Part shown: positions 1 to 4,997 of the stretch, one piece after another
Numbering within the stretch: the first letter of the stretch is position 1
Layout of the letters: each line of letters starts with the position of its first letter
Source: Actinomycetes bacterium
GTDB lineage: Bacteria > Actinomycetota > Humimicrobiia > Humimicrobiales > Humimicrobiaceae
Direction of reading: 5' to 3'
Length of the DNA stretch: 6,845 nt
Assembly (NCBI GenBank): GCA_030609215.1
Contig: JAUWCR010000070.1
Coordinates: 1-6,845, forward strand
Position numbers and translations under genes: made by a program
The notes under the pieces: model-generated
Told to the model about the DNA's origin: nothing
What the model saw: the letters and a program-made list of their open reading frames with translations, nothing else
The model's database searches: none

Positions 1-61
1 GTTTTAAAAAAAAATAATAATAAAAAAATGAAATTAAATATTACCAAGCATCTAAATATTT

Positions 62-71
62 GGAGGAGGTG
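62..71 (+). promoter_or_regulatory. Very strong ribosome binding site of the 23-codon peptide gene
   Basis: The bases AGGAGGTG at 64-71 are a perfect eight-base complement of the 16S rRNA anti-Shine-Dalgarno end, extended 5' by GG. Five bases separate them from the ATG at 77. No other gene in the window has as good a site. This is the main evidence that the short reading frame downstream is translated. Confidence 0.8.
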
Positions 72-76
72 TTAAA

Positions 77-148
77 ATGAGTAAGTTGATGAAAGTATTA
101 ATAGCTCTTAGCTCGATAATAGGAATTTGTTCAACAGTAAGATGGTAG
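77..148 (+). CDS. Short hydrophobic peptide, 23 residues, unknown function
   Basis: The frame runs ATG to TAG and encodes 23 residues. The N-terminus is basic (MSKLMK), followed by a hydrophobic core at about residues 7-17 and a short polar tail, CSTVRW. The translational evidence is the near-ideal Shine-Dalgarno sequence five bases upstream. Size and layout recall short hydrophobic pheromone precursors (SHP/ComS type) or the leader half of AgrD-like peptides, but I recognise no specific family. The acidic C-terminal tail expected of AgrD is absent. Cys18 is not in a good lipobox, since residue -1 is Ile, so a lipoprotein is unlikely. It could also be a small membrane peptide, a toxin or a leader peptide. 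It lies 64 bases upstream of the membrane HD-GYP gene in the same orientation, so a link to that signalling protein is possible but only inferred. Confidence 0.55.
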   Translation: MSKLMKVLIALSSIIGICSTVRW

Positions 149-152
149 AGTG

Positions 153-180
153 TTTAAAAAAGTAGAAAAACCGTTATAAT
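153..180 (+). promoter_or_regulatory. Candidate promoter for the HD-GYP gene
   Basis: A perfect TATAAT lies at 175-180. The best -35 candidate is TTTAAA at 153-158, with a 16-base spacer; it is a weak match. Transcription would start near 187, leaving a leader of about 25 bases that includes the AAGGA ribosome binding site at 201-205. The hexamer is good, but in such AT-rich DNA chance matches are common. Confidence 0.4.
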
Positions 181-212
181 TGTCGTATATTTAAAGAAAA
201 AAGGAAATACTG

Positions 213-1481
213 TTGAGTAAGGTAAAAGAACTGAATGCCAAAATCTATGTTTCTGTAGTTTTCTTAATAGGAATTTTGTTGGCAATTTACATACTATATA
301 AATATAGGGATGTATCTATTTTAGGAGTGGTGCTGTTTGGCGTATTAGTATTTATTGCAGATAATCTTTCAGCACCACTTCCAAAGGCTGGTAGTGTTTC
401 AGTAAATTTTGGAATAACATTTGCCAGCTTAATTTTATTTGGACCCTCCACTGCATTAATAGTAACTATTATTTCAATCTTTAATATTAAGGAATTTACA
501 AAAAGAGTTCCTTACTACAAACACTTATTCAATGCAGGCCAATACATAATTTCCATTTGCATTACAAGCATTGTTTTTGATTTACTTTATAAAAAGAATG
601 TAGAGTCTTTTTTTTACCCCAGTAATATTGGGGTTATTTTTTTATGTGCATATGTCTTTTTTATGTTAAATACAATACTTACAGCAGGTGTGCTCTCTAT
701 TAGCGAGAGAATAAATATTTTTAATGTGTGGGTATTTAACTTTGCCTGGATTATACCATATCATTTTTTTTTATCTGCAATGGCAATAGCCATATCATTT
801 CTTTATAAATTATATGGACCTTTTACATTAATCTTTACTTCTCTTCCATTAATAATGGCTCAATATTCATATTTATTAAGAATTAAAGAAAGAAAAGCAA
901 TTCTTAATAGTATTATGCAGATTGTTAGGATAATGGAAGCAAAAGATGTTTATACTGCGGGTCACTCGATTAGGGTTGCAAGTTTTTGTGAGCAAATTTC
1001 AAGGAAATTGAGATTGAATGAATATGATATTGAGATATTGAATAATTTAGCAAATTTGCATGACATAGGAAAAGTTCAAATTGATCTTTCCATACTTAAT
1101 AAACGCTGGAAACTAAGTAAGGCTGATTGGGTTGAAATTAAAAAGCATCCAATTGTGGGATATGATATTGTTAAAGAGATTGATTTTTTAAAGGGGAAAG
1201 CTGATGCAATACTTTACCACCATGAAAGAATAGATGGGAAAGGATATCCCTTTGGCAAAGAAGGGAAAGATATACCATTATTTGCAAAAATCTTAGCCAT
1301 TGCTGATGCTTATGATGCAATGACATCTGATAGACCTTATAGAAGAGCATTGACAAAGCAAGAAAGTATTGATGAATTAGAAAAAAATAAAGGAAAGCAA
1401 TTTGATATTGAGATATGTGATATTTTTATTAATATTATAAAAGAAGATCAAATGGGATCCAGCGGAGAGAAAAAGATATGA
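213..1481 (+). CDS. Membrane-anchored HD-GYP domain phosphodiesterase (c-di-GMP signalling)
   Basis: The protein has 422 residues. The first ~220 are strongly hydrophobic, with about seven or eight membrane segments (near 11-30, 34-50, 66-90, 108-125, 138-160, 172-200 and 203-220); they form an integral-membrane sensor domain I cannot name. A cytoplasmic HD-GYP domain follows at about 230-410. Its signatures are complete: His251 (AGHSIRV), the HD pair His283-Asp284 with Lys287, HPxxG at 312-316, His336-His337, GYP at 344-346 and the DAYDAMTSDRPYR block at 365-377. The usual QFDP near the end reads QFDI. HD-GYP proteins hydrolyse cyclic di-GMP to pGpG or GMP with a bi- or trinuclear metal centre; the intact ligands suggest an active enzyme. 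There is no GGDEF domain. The start is TTG, chosen because AAGGA lies seven bases upstream. The stop overlaps the next gene (ATGA), so the two are translationally coupled. The membrane domain's ligand is unknown. Confidence 0.93.
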   Translation: MSKVKELNAKIYVSVVFLIGILLAIYILYKYRDVSILGVVLFGVLVFIADNLSAPLPKAGSVSVNFGITFASLILFGPSTALIVTIISIFNIKEFTKRVPYYKHLFNAGQYIISICITSIVFDLLYKKNVESFFYPSNIGVIFLCAYVFFMLNTILTAGVLSISERINIFNVWVFNFAWIIPYHFFLSAMAIAISFLYKLYGPFTLIFTSLPLIMAQYSYLLRIKERKAILNSIMQIVRIMEAKDVYTAGHSIRVASFCEQISRKLRLNEYDIEILNNLANLHDIGKVQIDLSILNKRWKLSKADWVEIKKHPIVGYDIVKEIDFLKGKADAILYHHERIDGKGYPFGKEGKDIPLFAKILAIADAYDAMTSDRPYRRALTKQESIDELEKNKGKQFDIEICDIFINIIKEDQMGSSGEKKI

Positions 1482-1996
1482 AAAATAAATTCTTCTATAT
1501 TTTGGCGATAGGGGTCCTAATATTTATTGCAGGGGCAGGATTAGGGTTACTTTTTTTTTACTTTTTTAAAGAAGAGAGTGTTTTTATAATAAATAAATTT
1601 AAAATACTACAAAATTTTTTTGGGATACGTGAATATCAGGAAGGAATGTCATATTGGTATATTTTAGCAGTTATTCTTTTTGGGAATCTAATTTCAACAA
1701 TATGCTATATCGTCCTGGGCTATTTAAGAATTTTAATTCCAATAAGTTTTGTTACAGGTTTTTTTATAGTTATTTTTCTAATGTCTGGAACTATAAGACA
1801 TTCAATGGCACTGCCAGTTGAGGTAATAATACTTTCTTCAGCCGAGTCTTTTTATAGAATTTTAGCCTTATCTACAGGGGAGCATATACAGAAAAACAAA
1901 TTTAAAAATAAAGCAGTACCTGTTACTTCTTTTATTGTTATATTCTTGATATTTTTAGCATCAGTATTTTATGAAATGCATCAGATATTTGGCTAA
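1478..1996 (+). CDS. Polytopic membrane protein, possibly SpoIIM/DUF95-like
   Basis: The protein has 172 residues, mostly hydrophobic, with probable membrane segments near 7-30, 60-82, 84-103, 113-131 (less certain) and 148-167. A soluble loop lies between the first two, and a basic stretch (KNKFKNK) at 139-145 precedes the last. I do not recognise it firmly. The layout of a single N-terminal helix, then a FGN motif (68-70) leading into paired helices, then MALPVEV and a further helix faintly resembles SpoIIM/DUF95 membrane proteins, where an Asn opens the core and a PHG/E motif precedes the last helices. This is a weak resemblance only. The ATG overlaps the stop of the HD-GYP gene by four bases and has GGAGAG at 1464-1469, eight bases upstream. 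The coupling suggests it works with the HD-GYP protein at the membrane. Confidence 0.8.
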   Translation: MKNKFFYILAIGVLIFIAGAGLGLLFFYFFKEESVFIINKFKILQNFFGIREYQEGMSYWYILAVILFGNLISTICYIVLGYLRILIPISFVTGFFIVIFLMSGTIRHSMALPVEVIILSSAESFYRILALSTGEHIQKNKFKNKAVPVTSFIVIFLIFLASVFYEMHQIFG

Positions 1997-2043
1997 TTTA
2001 ATTGATCAACATCTAATTTTTTTATTCTAATATAATCATGTTG

Positions 2044-2052
2044 TGTTATGAT
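2044..2052 (+). promoter_or_regulatory. Candidate extended -10 promoter for the dehydrogenase operon
   Basis: TATGAT at 2047-2052 is directly preceded by TGT at 2044-2046, giving an extended -10 element of the TGnTATnAT kind. No good -35 is present, which extended -10 promoters tolerate. A perfect TATAAT at 2031-2036 is an alternative, but it lacks TG and a -35. Transcription would start near 2059, inside the inverted repeat that follows. Confidence 0.4.
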
Positions 2053-2073
2053 ATCTAGCAAAATGATAGATAT
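2051..2073. promoter_or_regulatory. Inverted repeat overlapping the -10 element, candidate operator
   Basis: ATATCTA at 2051-2057 is an exact inverted match to TAGATAT at 2067-2073, with a nine-base spacer. It starts within the putative -10 and covers the likely transcription start, the usual place for a repressor operator. The arms are AT-rich and seven bases long, so chance occurrence is possible. No regulator gene for the operon is in the window. Confidence 0.35.
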
Positions 2074-2102
2074 TTAATGCTATATTTAAATAAAATTAAT
2101 AA

Positions 2103-2120
2103 GTTAACTGGAAAGTTAAC
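2103..2120. repeat. Paired GTTAAC elements just upstream of the dehydrogenase ribosome binding site
   Basis: GTTAAC occurs at 2103-2108 and 2115-2120, each copy itself a palindrome, separated by TGGAAA. With flanking bases it also reads as a direct repeat of AAGTTAAC at a 12-base offset (2101-2108 and 2113-2120). It could be a two-site protein-binding element, or in RNA a six-base-pair hairpin ending six bases before the AGGTGA ribosome binding site at 2127. Confidence 0.35.
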
Positions 2121-2126
2121 AATTGT

Positions 2127-2132
2127 AGGTGA
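2127..2132 (+). promoter_or_regulatory. Ribosome binding site that decides the TTG start of the polyol dehydrogenase
   Basis: AGGTGA at 2127-2132 lies five bases before TTG at 2138. The longer frame could begin with GTG at 2129, but that codon is part of this Shine-Dalgarno sequence and has no site of its own. Starting at TTG gives MKNAVQFGAG, the normal N-terminus of the family. Confidence 0.75.
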
Positions 2133-2137
2133 TTTTT

Positions 2138-3334
2138 TTGAAAAATGCAGTACAATTTGGAGCTGGCAGTATTGGCAGAGGTTTTATGGGGCAGCTCTTT
2201 TGGGAAGTAGGATATAGGACTACTTTTATCGAAGCAAGAAAAGAGCTTGTAAAACTTATAAATGAAGAAAAAAAGTATCCACTGAAGCTTCTTGATGCTT
2301 ATGCTAAAAAAGAAATTGATTTGATTATAGATAATATTGATAGCCTGGAAGCAGGTGATAGGGAAGGTATTGCTTCTGCATTATCAAAAGCTGATATTAT
2401 TGGAACAGCGGTAGGCATAGAGGTTTTACAATTAATAGCTCCCTCTATTGCAGAAGGTATAAAAAAACGTATGCAAATAAATCCAGAACCGATTGATATA
2501 TATCTGTGTGAAAATACTTTAGAGGCATACAGTATTTTAAAGAAAGCAGTATTGGACAAATTAGATCCCAAAACAAGGATATGGGCTGAAGATAATGTGG
2601 GTTTTGTTGGTATGGTAGTTGCACGCATGGTCCCCCCCTCAAATGATCGTTTTGGAGTAGAAGATCCCTTGTTTGTATCAGCAGATGCTTATCACAAATT
2701 GCCATTTGATATAAAAAATGTAAAAGCAGAATTGCCAAATATCAGTGGTATGAAGCCGGTAAAAAATTTTAAAGCAGAATTTGAAAGGAAACTTTTTACT
2801 CTTAATCTAGGACATGCTATTTTGGGCTATCTTGGATATTTAAGAAATTATACATATGTGCATGAGCCTTTTGATGATAAATTTACCAAAAAGATATTTA
2901 ATAATGTGCTTAGTGAAACTAGCAGAGCATTGGTTAAAAAATATCCTGAGGATATAAATGCCAGAGAACAGAAAGAAATGATAAAGGATGTAAATATACG
3001 TTTTAAAAATCCAATGCTAATGGATACAGTTTACAGGGTAGCAAGAGATTTGATTAGAAAGCTAGGTCCTGAAGATAGATTAATTGGTAGCGCTAAGCTA
3101 TGTTTGGAAAATGATGTTTTCCCTGATAACATTGCTTATGTATGTGGAGCAGCATTCAATTATGACTATGAAAAGGATGTAATTGCCCAGAAACTCAAGA
3201 AGATTATTGATAAAATTGGAATAGAAGAAGCTCTTGAAAAAATATCGAAAATAGACAGTTCAAGTGACTTCGGTAAAAAGATAATTGAAAATTATTACGA
3301 TATAAAAAAAAGAAGAAAGGATTGGATAAGATGA
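2138..3334 (+). CDS. mtlD: Mannitol-1-phosphate 5-dehydrogenase family polyol dehydrogenase
   Basis: A 398-residue NAD-dependent long-chain polyol dehydrogenase; E. coli MtlD has 382. The family interconverts mannitol 1-phosphate and fructose 6-phosphate in the cytoplasm; relatives act on altronate, tagaturonate and free mannitol. The Rossmann motif GAGSIGRGF is at residues 8-16. CEN at 124-126 and NVGFVGMVVARMVPP at 153-167 match the family blocks, although the usual VDR before the V/I-PP reads VAR. The KLFTLNLGHA block holds the catalytic K-x4-N-x2-H motif (Lys218, Asn223, His226). The RDLIRKLGPEDRLIGSA block at 303-319 is also typical. The start is TTG at 2138, set by AGGTGA five bases upstream and by family alignment. 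The stop overlaps the ATG of the next dehydrogenase, so the two are coupled. No mtlA transporter is in the window and several conserved positions differ from E. coli MtlD, so the substrate could be another polyol or polyol phosphate. Confidence 0.88.
   Translation: MKNAVQFGAGSIGRGFMGQLFWEVGYRTTFIEARKELVKLINEEKKYPLKLLDAYAKKEIDLIIDNIDSLEAGDREGIASALSKADIIGTAVGIEVLQLIAPSIAEGIKKRMQINPEPIDIYLCENTLEAYSILKKAVLDKLDPKTRIWAEDNVGFVGMVVARMVPPSNDRFGVEDPLFVSADAYHKLPFDIKNVKAELPNISGMKPVKNFKAEFERKLFTLNLGHAILGYLGYLRNYTYVHEPFDDKFTKKIFNNVLSETSRALVKKYPEDINAREQKEMIKDVNIRFKNPMLMDTVYRVARDLIRKLGPEDRLIGSAKLCLENDVFPDNIAYVCGAAFNYDYEKDVIAQKLKKIIDKIGIEEALEKISKIDSSSDFGKKIIENYYDIKKRRKDWIR
3316..3321 (+). promoter_or_regulatory. 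Ribosome binding site that decides the ATG start of the zinc dehydrogenase
   Basis: AAAGGA at 3316-3321 lies nine bases before ATG at 3331. An upstream in-frame TTG at 3322 would directly abut this site with no spacing. The ATG start gives MKAAVFYGPGDI, the usual N-terminus of this family, and forms an ATGA overlap with the preceding stop. Confidence 0.75.
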
Positions 3335-4383
3335 AAGCGGCAGTTTTTTATGGCCCTGGTGACATTAGGGTAGAAGATAAACCCAAGCCAGATATTGGCG
3401 ATAATGATATATTGATAAAAATAGAAGCATGTGCAATTTGTGGAACTGATCTAAGAATTTTTAAAAGCGGCCATCGCGGAGTAAAACCTCCTCAAATAAT
3501 AGGACATGAAAATGCAGGAATTATATTTGAGATGGGTAAAAATGTTAAGAACTTTAAAGTAGGTGATAGAGTTACTATTGATCCAATAGTATCATGCGGA
3601 TATTGTTATTATTGTCGAAAGGGCCTTACAAATTTATGTTCCACCTTTAAAGAAACTGCAGAAGCTTTTGGATATTATTATCCTGGTGGTTTTGCAGAAT
3701 ATATGGCAATACCAGCTAAAGCAATAAAAAGAGGAAATATTATTCCTATTCCAGAATCCATGTCCTTTGAGGAAGCGGCACTTGCAGAACCCATGGGTTG
3801 TGCGTTAAACGGGGAACTTTTAGCCCAGGTAGGTGCTGGTGATACTGTTCTTATTGTAGGAGCAGGACCTGTAGGTGTTATGCATGCAAACTTAGCTAGA
3901 ATCCTGGGTGCAGCAAAAATAATCATATCAGAATTAGCAGATAGCAGGCTTAAGGTGGCAAAAGAGATGGAAGCTGCTGATTATTATATAAATCCAGCCA
4001 GAGAAGATTTAAAAAAATTATTGTCTGACTTAACCAATGGAGTTGGGCCAAATGTAATAATGATAGCAGCACCCTCAAGAAAGGCACAGGAAGAAGCAGT
4101 CGAGTTAGCTGCAAATAGAGCACATATATGCTTTTTTGGAGGACTTCCTAAAGGTGATAACATTGCTAAAATAGACAGTAATCTAGTTCATTACAAAGAA
4201 ATATTTATACATGGCTCCTCAGGAGCTACTACTGAACATATTAAGATGTGTATTGATTTTATGAGCGGGAAGAGGATTAATGGGAAGAAGTTTATAAGCA
4301 AAATTATTGGTCTTGAAGATATATCAAGCATGATACAGGAAATTGCTGAAGGAAAACATATGAGGGTCATAGTAAAGCCCTAG
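3331..4383 (+). CDS. Zinc-dependent medium-chain alcohol/polyol dehydrogenase
   Basis: The protein has 350 residues, the usual length for the sorbitol/threonine/galactitol-1-phosphate dehydrogenase group of the MDR superfamily. These NAD-dependent cytoplasmic enzymes oxidise a secondary alcohol to a ketone. The GroES-like N-terminal domain carries catalytic-zinc residues Cys37, His59 and Glu60 (GHE), and Glu153 in AEP as the second-shell or fourth ligand. The structural zinc lobe is complete: Cys89, Cys92, Cys95 and Cys103 (C-x2-C-x2-C-x7-C). The Rossmann motif GAGPVG is at 177-182. The acidic Glu201 at the end of the next strand suggests NAD rather than NADP. The gene is coupled to the MtlD-like gene by an ATGA overlap, so it probably acts on a related substrate. 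A two-step polyol route or a GatD-like sugar-alcohol-phosphate oxidation are both reasonable; exact substrate is not readable from sequence. It ends eight bases before the convergent TPR gene, with no clear hairpin terminator. Confidence 0.9.
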   Translation: MKAAVFYGPGDIRVEDKPKPDIGDNDILIKIEACAICGTDLRIFKSGHRGVKPPQIIGHENAGIIFEMGKNVKNFKVGDRVTIDPIVSCGYCYYCRKGLTNLCSTFKETAEAFGYYYPGGFAEYMAIPAKAIKRGNIIPIPESMSFEEAALAEPMGCALNGELLAQVGAGDTVLIVGAGPVGVMHANLARILGAAKIIISELADSRLKVAKEMEAADYYINPAREDLKKLLSDLTNGVGPNVIMIAAPSRKAQEEAVELAANRAHICFFGGLPKGDNIAKIDSNLVHYKEIFIHGSSGATTEHIKMCIDFMSGKRINGKKFISKIIGLEDISSMIQEIAEGKHMRVIVKP

Positions 4384-4391
4384 TATAATTT

Positions 4392-4760
4392 TTATTTCTC
4401 TTTTAAAATCATTTCATACTTAGACAGTGATTCTTTATATACTTTGGAATTAGGTTTCATAGCAAGTGCAATTTTAAAATGTCCTAATGCATTACTAAAT
4501 TTTCCTTCTTTTAGTAAGCATAAACCTAATCCATAATGAGCATAATCATTAGCAGCATCTATATCCAATGCTTTCCTGAACTCTTTTTTAGCGGAGAAGT
4601 AGAGGCTGCAATTATAATATGCCCTGGCAAGTTCTTCTCTTATAGAACCCTTTTGAGGCTGGTGTTTTTTTGCCTGCTCAAGGAGCATTATGGCTTCTAA
4701 GGGTCTTCCCTTCTTTGCTAACTTTCTACCTTTTACAAATAAATTATATATATTCTTCAT
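4392..4760 (-). CDS. Small tetratricopeptide repeat (TPR) protein
   Basis: The protein has 122 residues and consists almost entirely of three TPR units: about 3-36 (GRPLEAIMLLEQA), 38-71 (YFSAKKEFRKALDID) and 72-105 (GLCLLKEGKFSNALGHF). Each has the A/G and aromatic positions of the helix-turn-helix repeat and ends in the usual Pro/Asp-Ala-type turn. A short basic C-terminal helix follows. There is no signal peptide or membrane segment, so it is probably a cytoplasmic protein-interaction adaptor with an unknown partner. It is convergent with the zinc dehydrogenase and divergent from the iron operon, so it is its own transcription unit. An in-frame stop lies four codons upstream of the ATG. 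No Shine-Dalgarno sequence precedes the start; instead a good promoter lies just upstream, suggesting a leaderless message. The next Met (residue 25) would remove most of the first TPR. Confidence 0.85.
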   Translation of the reverse strand: MKNIYNLFVKGRKLAKKGRPLEAIMLLEQAKKHQPQKGSIREELARAYYNCSLYFSAKKEFRKALDIDAANDYAHYGLGLCLLKEGKFSNALGHFKIALAMKPNSKVYKESLSKYEMILKEK

Positions 4761-4769
4761 ATAGATAGA

Positions 4770-4798
4770 ATTTTAAGTGTAAAAACTCATTATTTCAA
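4770..4798 (-). promoter_or_regulatory. Sigma-A type promoter of the TPR gene, close to its start codon
   Basis: On the minus strand TTGAAA (4798-4793) is followed after exactly 17 bases by TAAAAT (4775-4770). These are five-of-six matches to both consensus hexamers at ideal spacing. The expected transcription start, six or seven bases beyond the -10, falls at about 4763, two or three bases from the ATG at 4760. There is therefore no room for a ribosome binding site. Confidence 0.55.
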
Positions 4799-4872
4799 GA
4801 TTAATTTGTTTAATAAAAGATTGGTTTAAGCAGGAACCTTCTTAGATATGAAGATAGTTTTTTATATAAAAC

Positions 4873-4901
4873 TTGACAAGAGTTTGAGATACTATTAATG
4901 T
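4873..4901 (+). promoter_or_regulatory. Candidate promoter of the regulator/feoB operon
   Basis: A perfect TTGACA -35 lies at 4873-4878. After 17 bases comes TAATGT at 4896-4901, a weak -10 that keeps the key A2 and T6 positions. Transcription would start near 4908 and give a leader of about 90 bases. An alternative TATAAT at 4950-4955 has no matching -35. The perfect -35 with a poor -10 is the pattern of a promoter under regulatory control. Confidence 0.45.
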
Positions 4902-4914
4902 TAGGCTTAACTAA
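4901..4914. promoter_or_regulatory. Candidate DtxR-type operator
   Basis: TTAG at 4901-4904 and CTAA at 4911-4914 form an imperfect palindrome with a six-base centre. DtxR/IdeR boxes are built around TTAGG...CCTAA arms, and the left arm here (TTAGGC) fits while the right arm is poorer. It abuts the putative -10 and covers the likely transcription start, upstream of a DtxR-like regulator, which fits autoregulation by iron. The match is short, so confidence is low. Confidence 0.28.
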
Positions 4915-4916
4915 TA

Positions 4917-4927
4917 ATTGATTCAAT
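4917..4927. repeat. Perfect short palindrome in the iron operon leader
   Basis: ATTGA and TCAAT flank a central T, giving an exact 11-base palindrome three bases downstream of the candidate DtxR-type operator. It could be a second regulator site or a chance feature of AT-rich DNA; nothing else supports it. Confidence 0.2.
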
Positions 4928-4997
4928 AGGTTTTAAGCAATAAATAAATTATAATAATATGTAGAAAGTTTTACAGAATTGAAGATATATTATAAAT

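Noticed and set aside
35..60. TAAATATT repeated at 35-42 and 53-60.
   Set aside because: An eight-base, purely A/T repeat in this composition is expected by chance.
1..75. Frame 1 is open from the window start to a TAA at 73-75, and could be the tail of an upstream gene or a 15-codon frame from ATG 28.
   Set aside because: It is mostly AAA/AAT codons with no recognisable protein character, and the ATG has no ribosome binding site. It could still be a real C-terminal tail, but nothing in the window can show this.
77..148. The short peptide as an AgrD-type cyclic autoinducer or as a lipoprotein.
   Set aside because: It lacks the acidic C-terminal tail that AgrB-type processing needs and no agrB is nearby. 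Cys18 is preceded by Ile, not Gly, Ala or Ser, so the lipobox fails.
1171..1356. Minus-strand open frame of 61 codons.
   Set aside because: It lies wholly inside the conserved HD-GYP coding region, has low-complexity content and no ribosome binding site.
1997..2025. TTGATCAA palindrome followed by a T run as a terminator after the 172-residue membrane protein gene.
   Set aside because: The palindrome has no loop and only four-base arms, and it is not adjacent to the T run, so it is not a credible intrinsic terminator.
2299..2738. Two minus-strand open frames (2299-2628 and 2445-2738).
   Set aside because: Both are antisense to the well-conserved polyol dehydrogenase and resemble no family.
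3678..3926. Minus-strand frame of 82 codons.
   Set aside because: It is antisense to the zinc dehydrogenase Rossmann region; its Ala/Pro-rich look is a reflection of the Gly/Ala codons opposite.
4384..4391. Bidirectional terminator between the convergent dehydrogenase and TPR genes.
   Set aside because: Only eight bases separate the stop codons, and I see T-rich sequence but no stem.
4848..4898. Plus-strand 16-codon frame (MKIVFYIK...) with AGGAA 11 bases upstream.
   Set aside because: The spacing is poor and the frame overlaps the putative iron-operon promoter, so it would be mostly untranscribed from that promoter.
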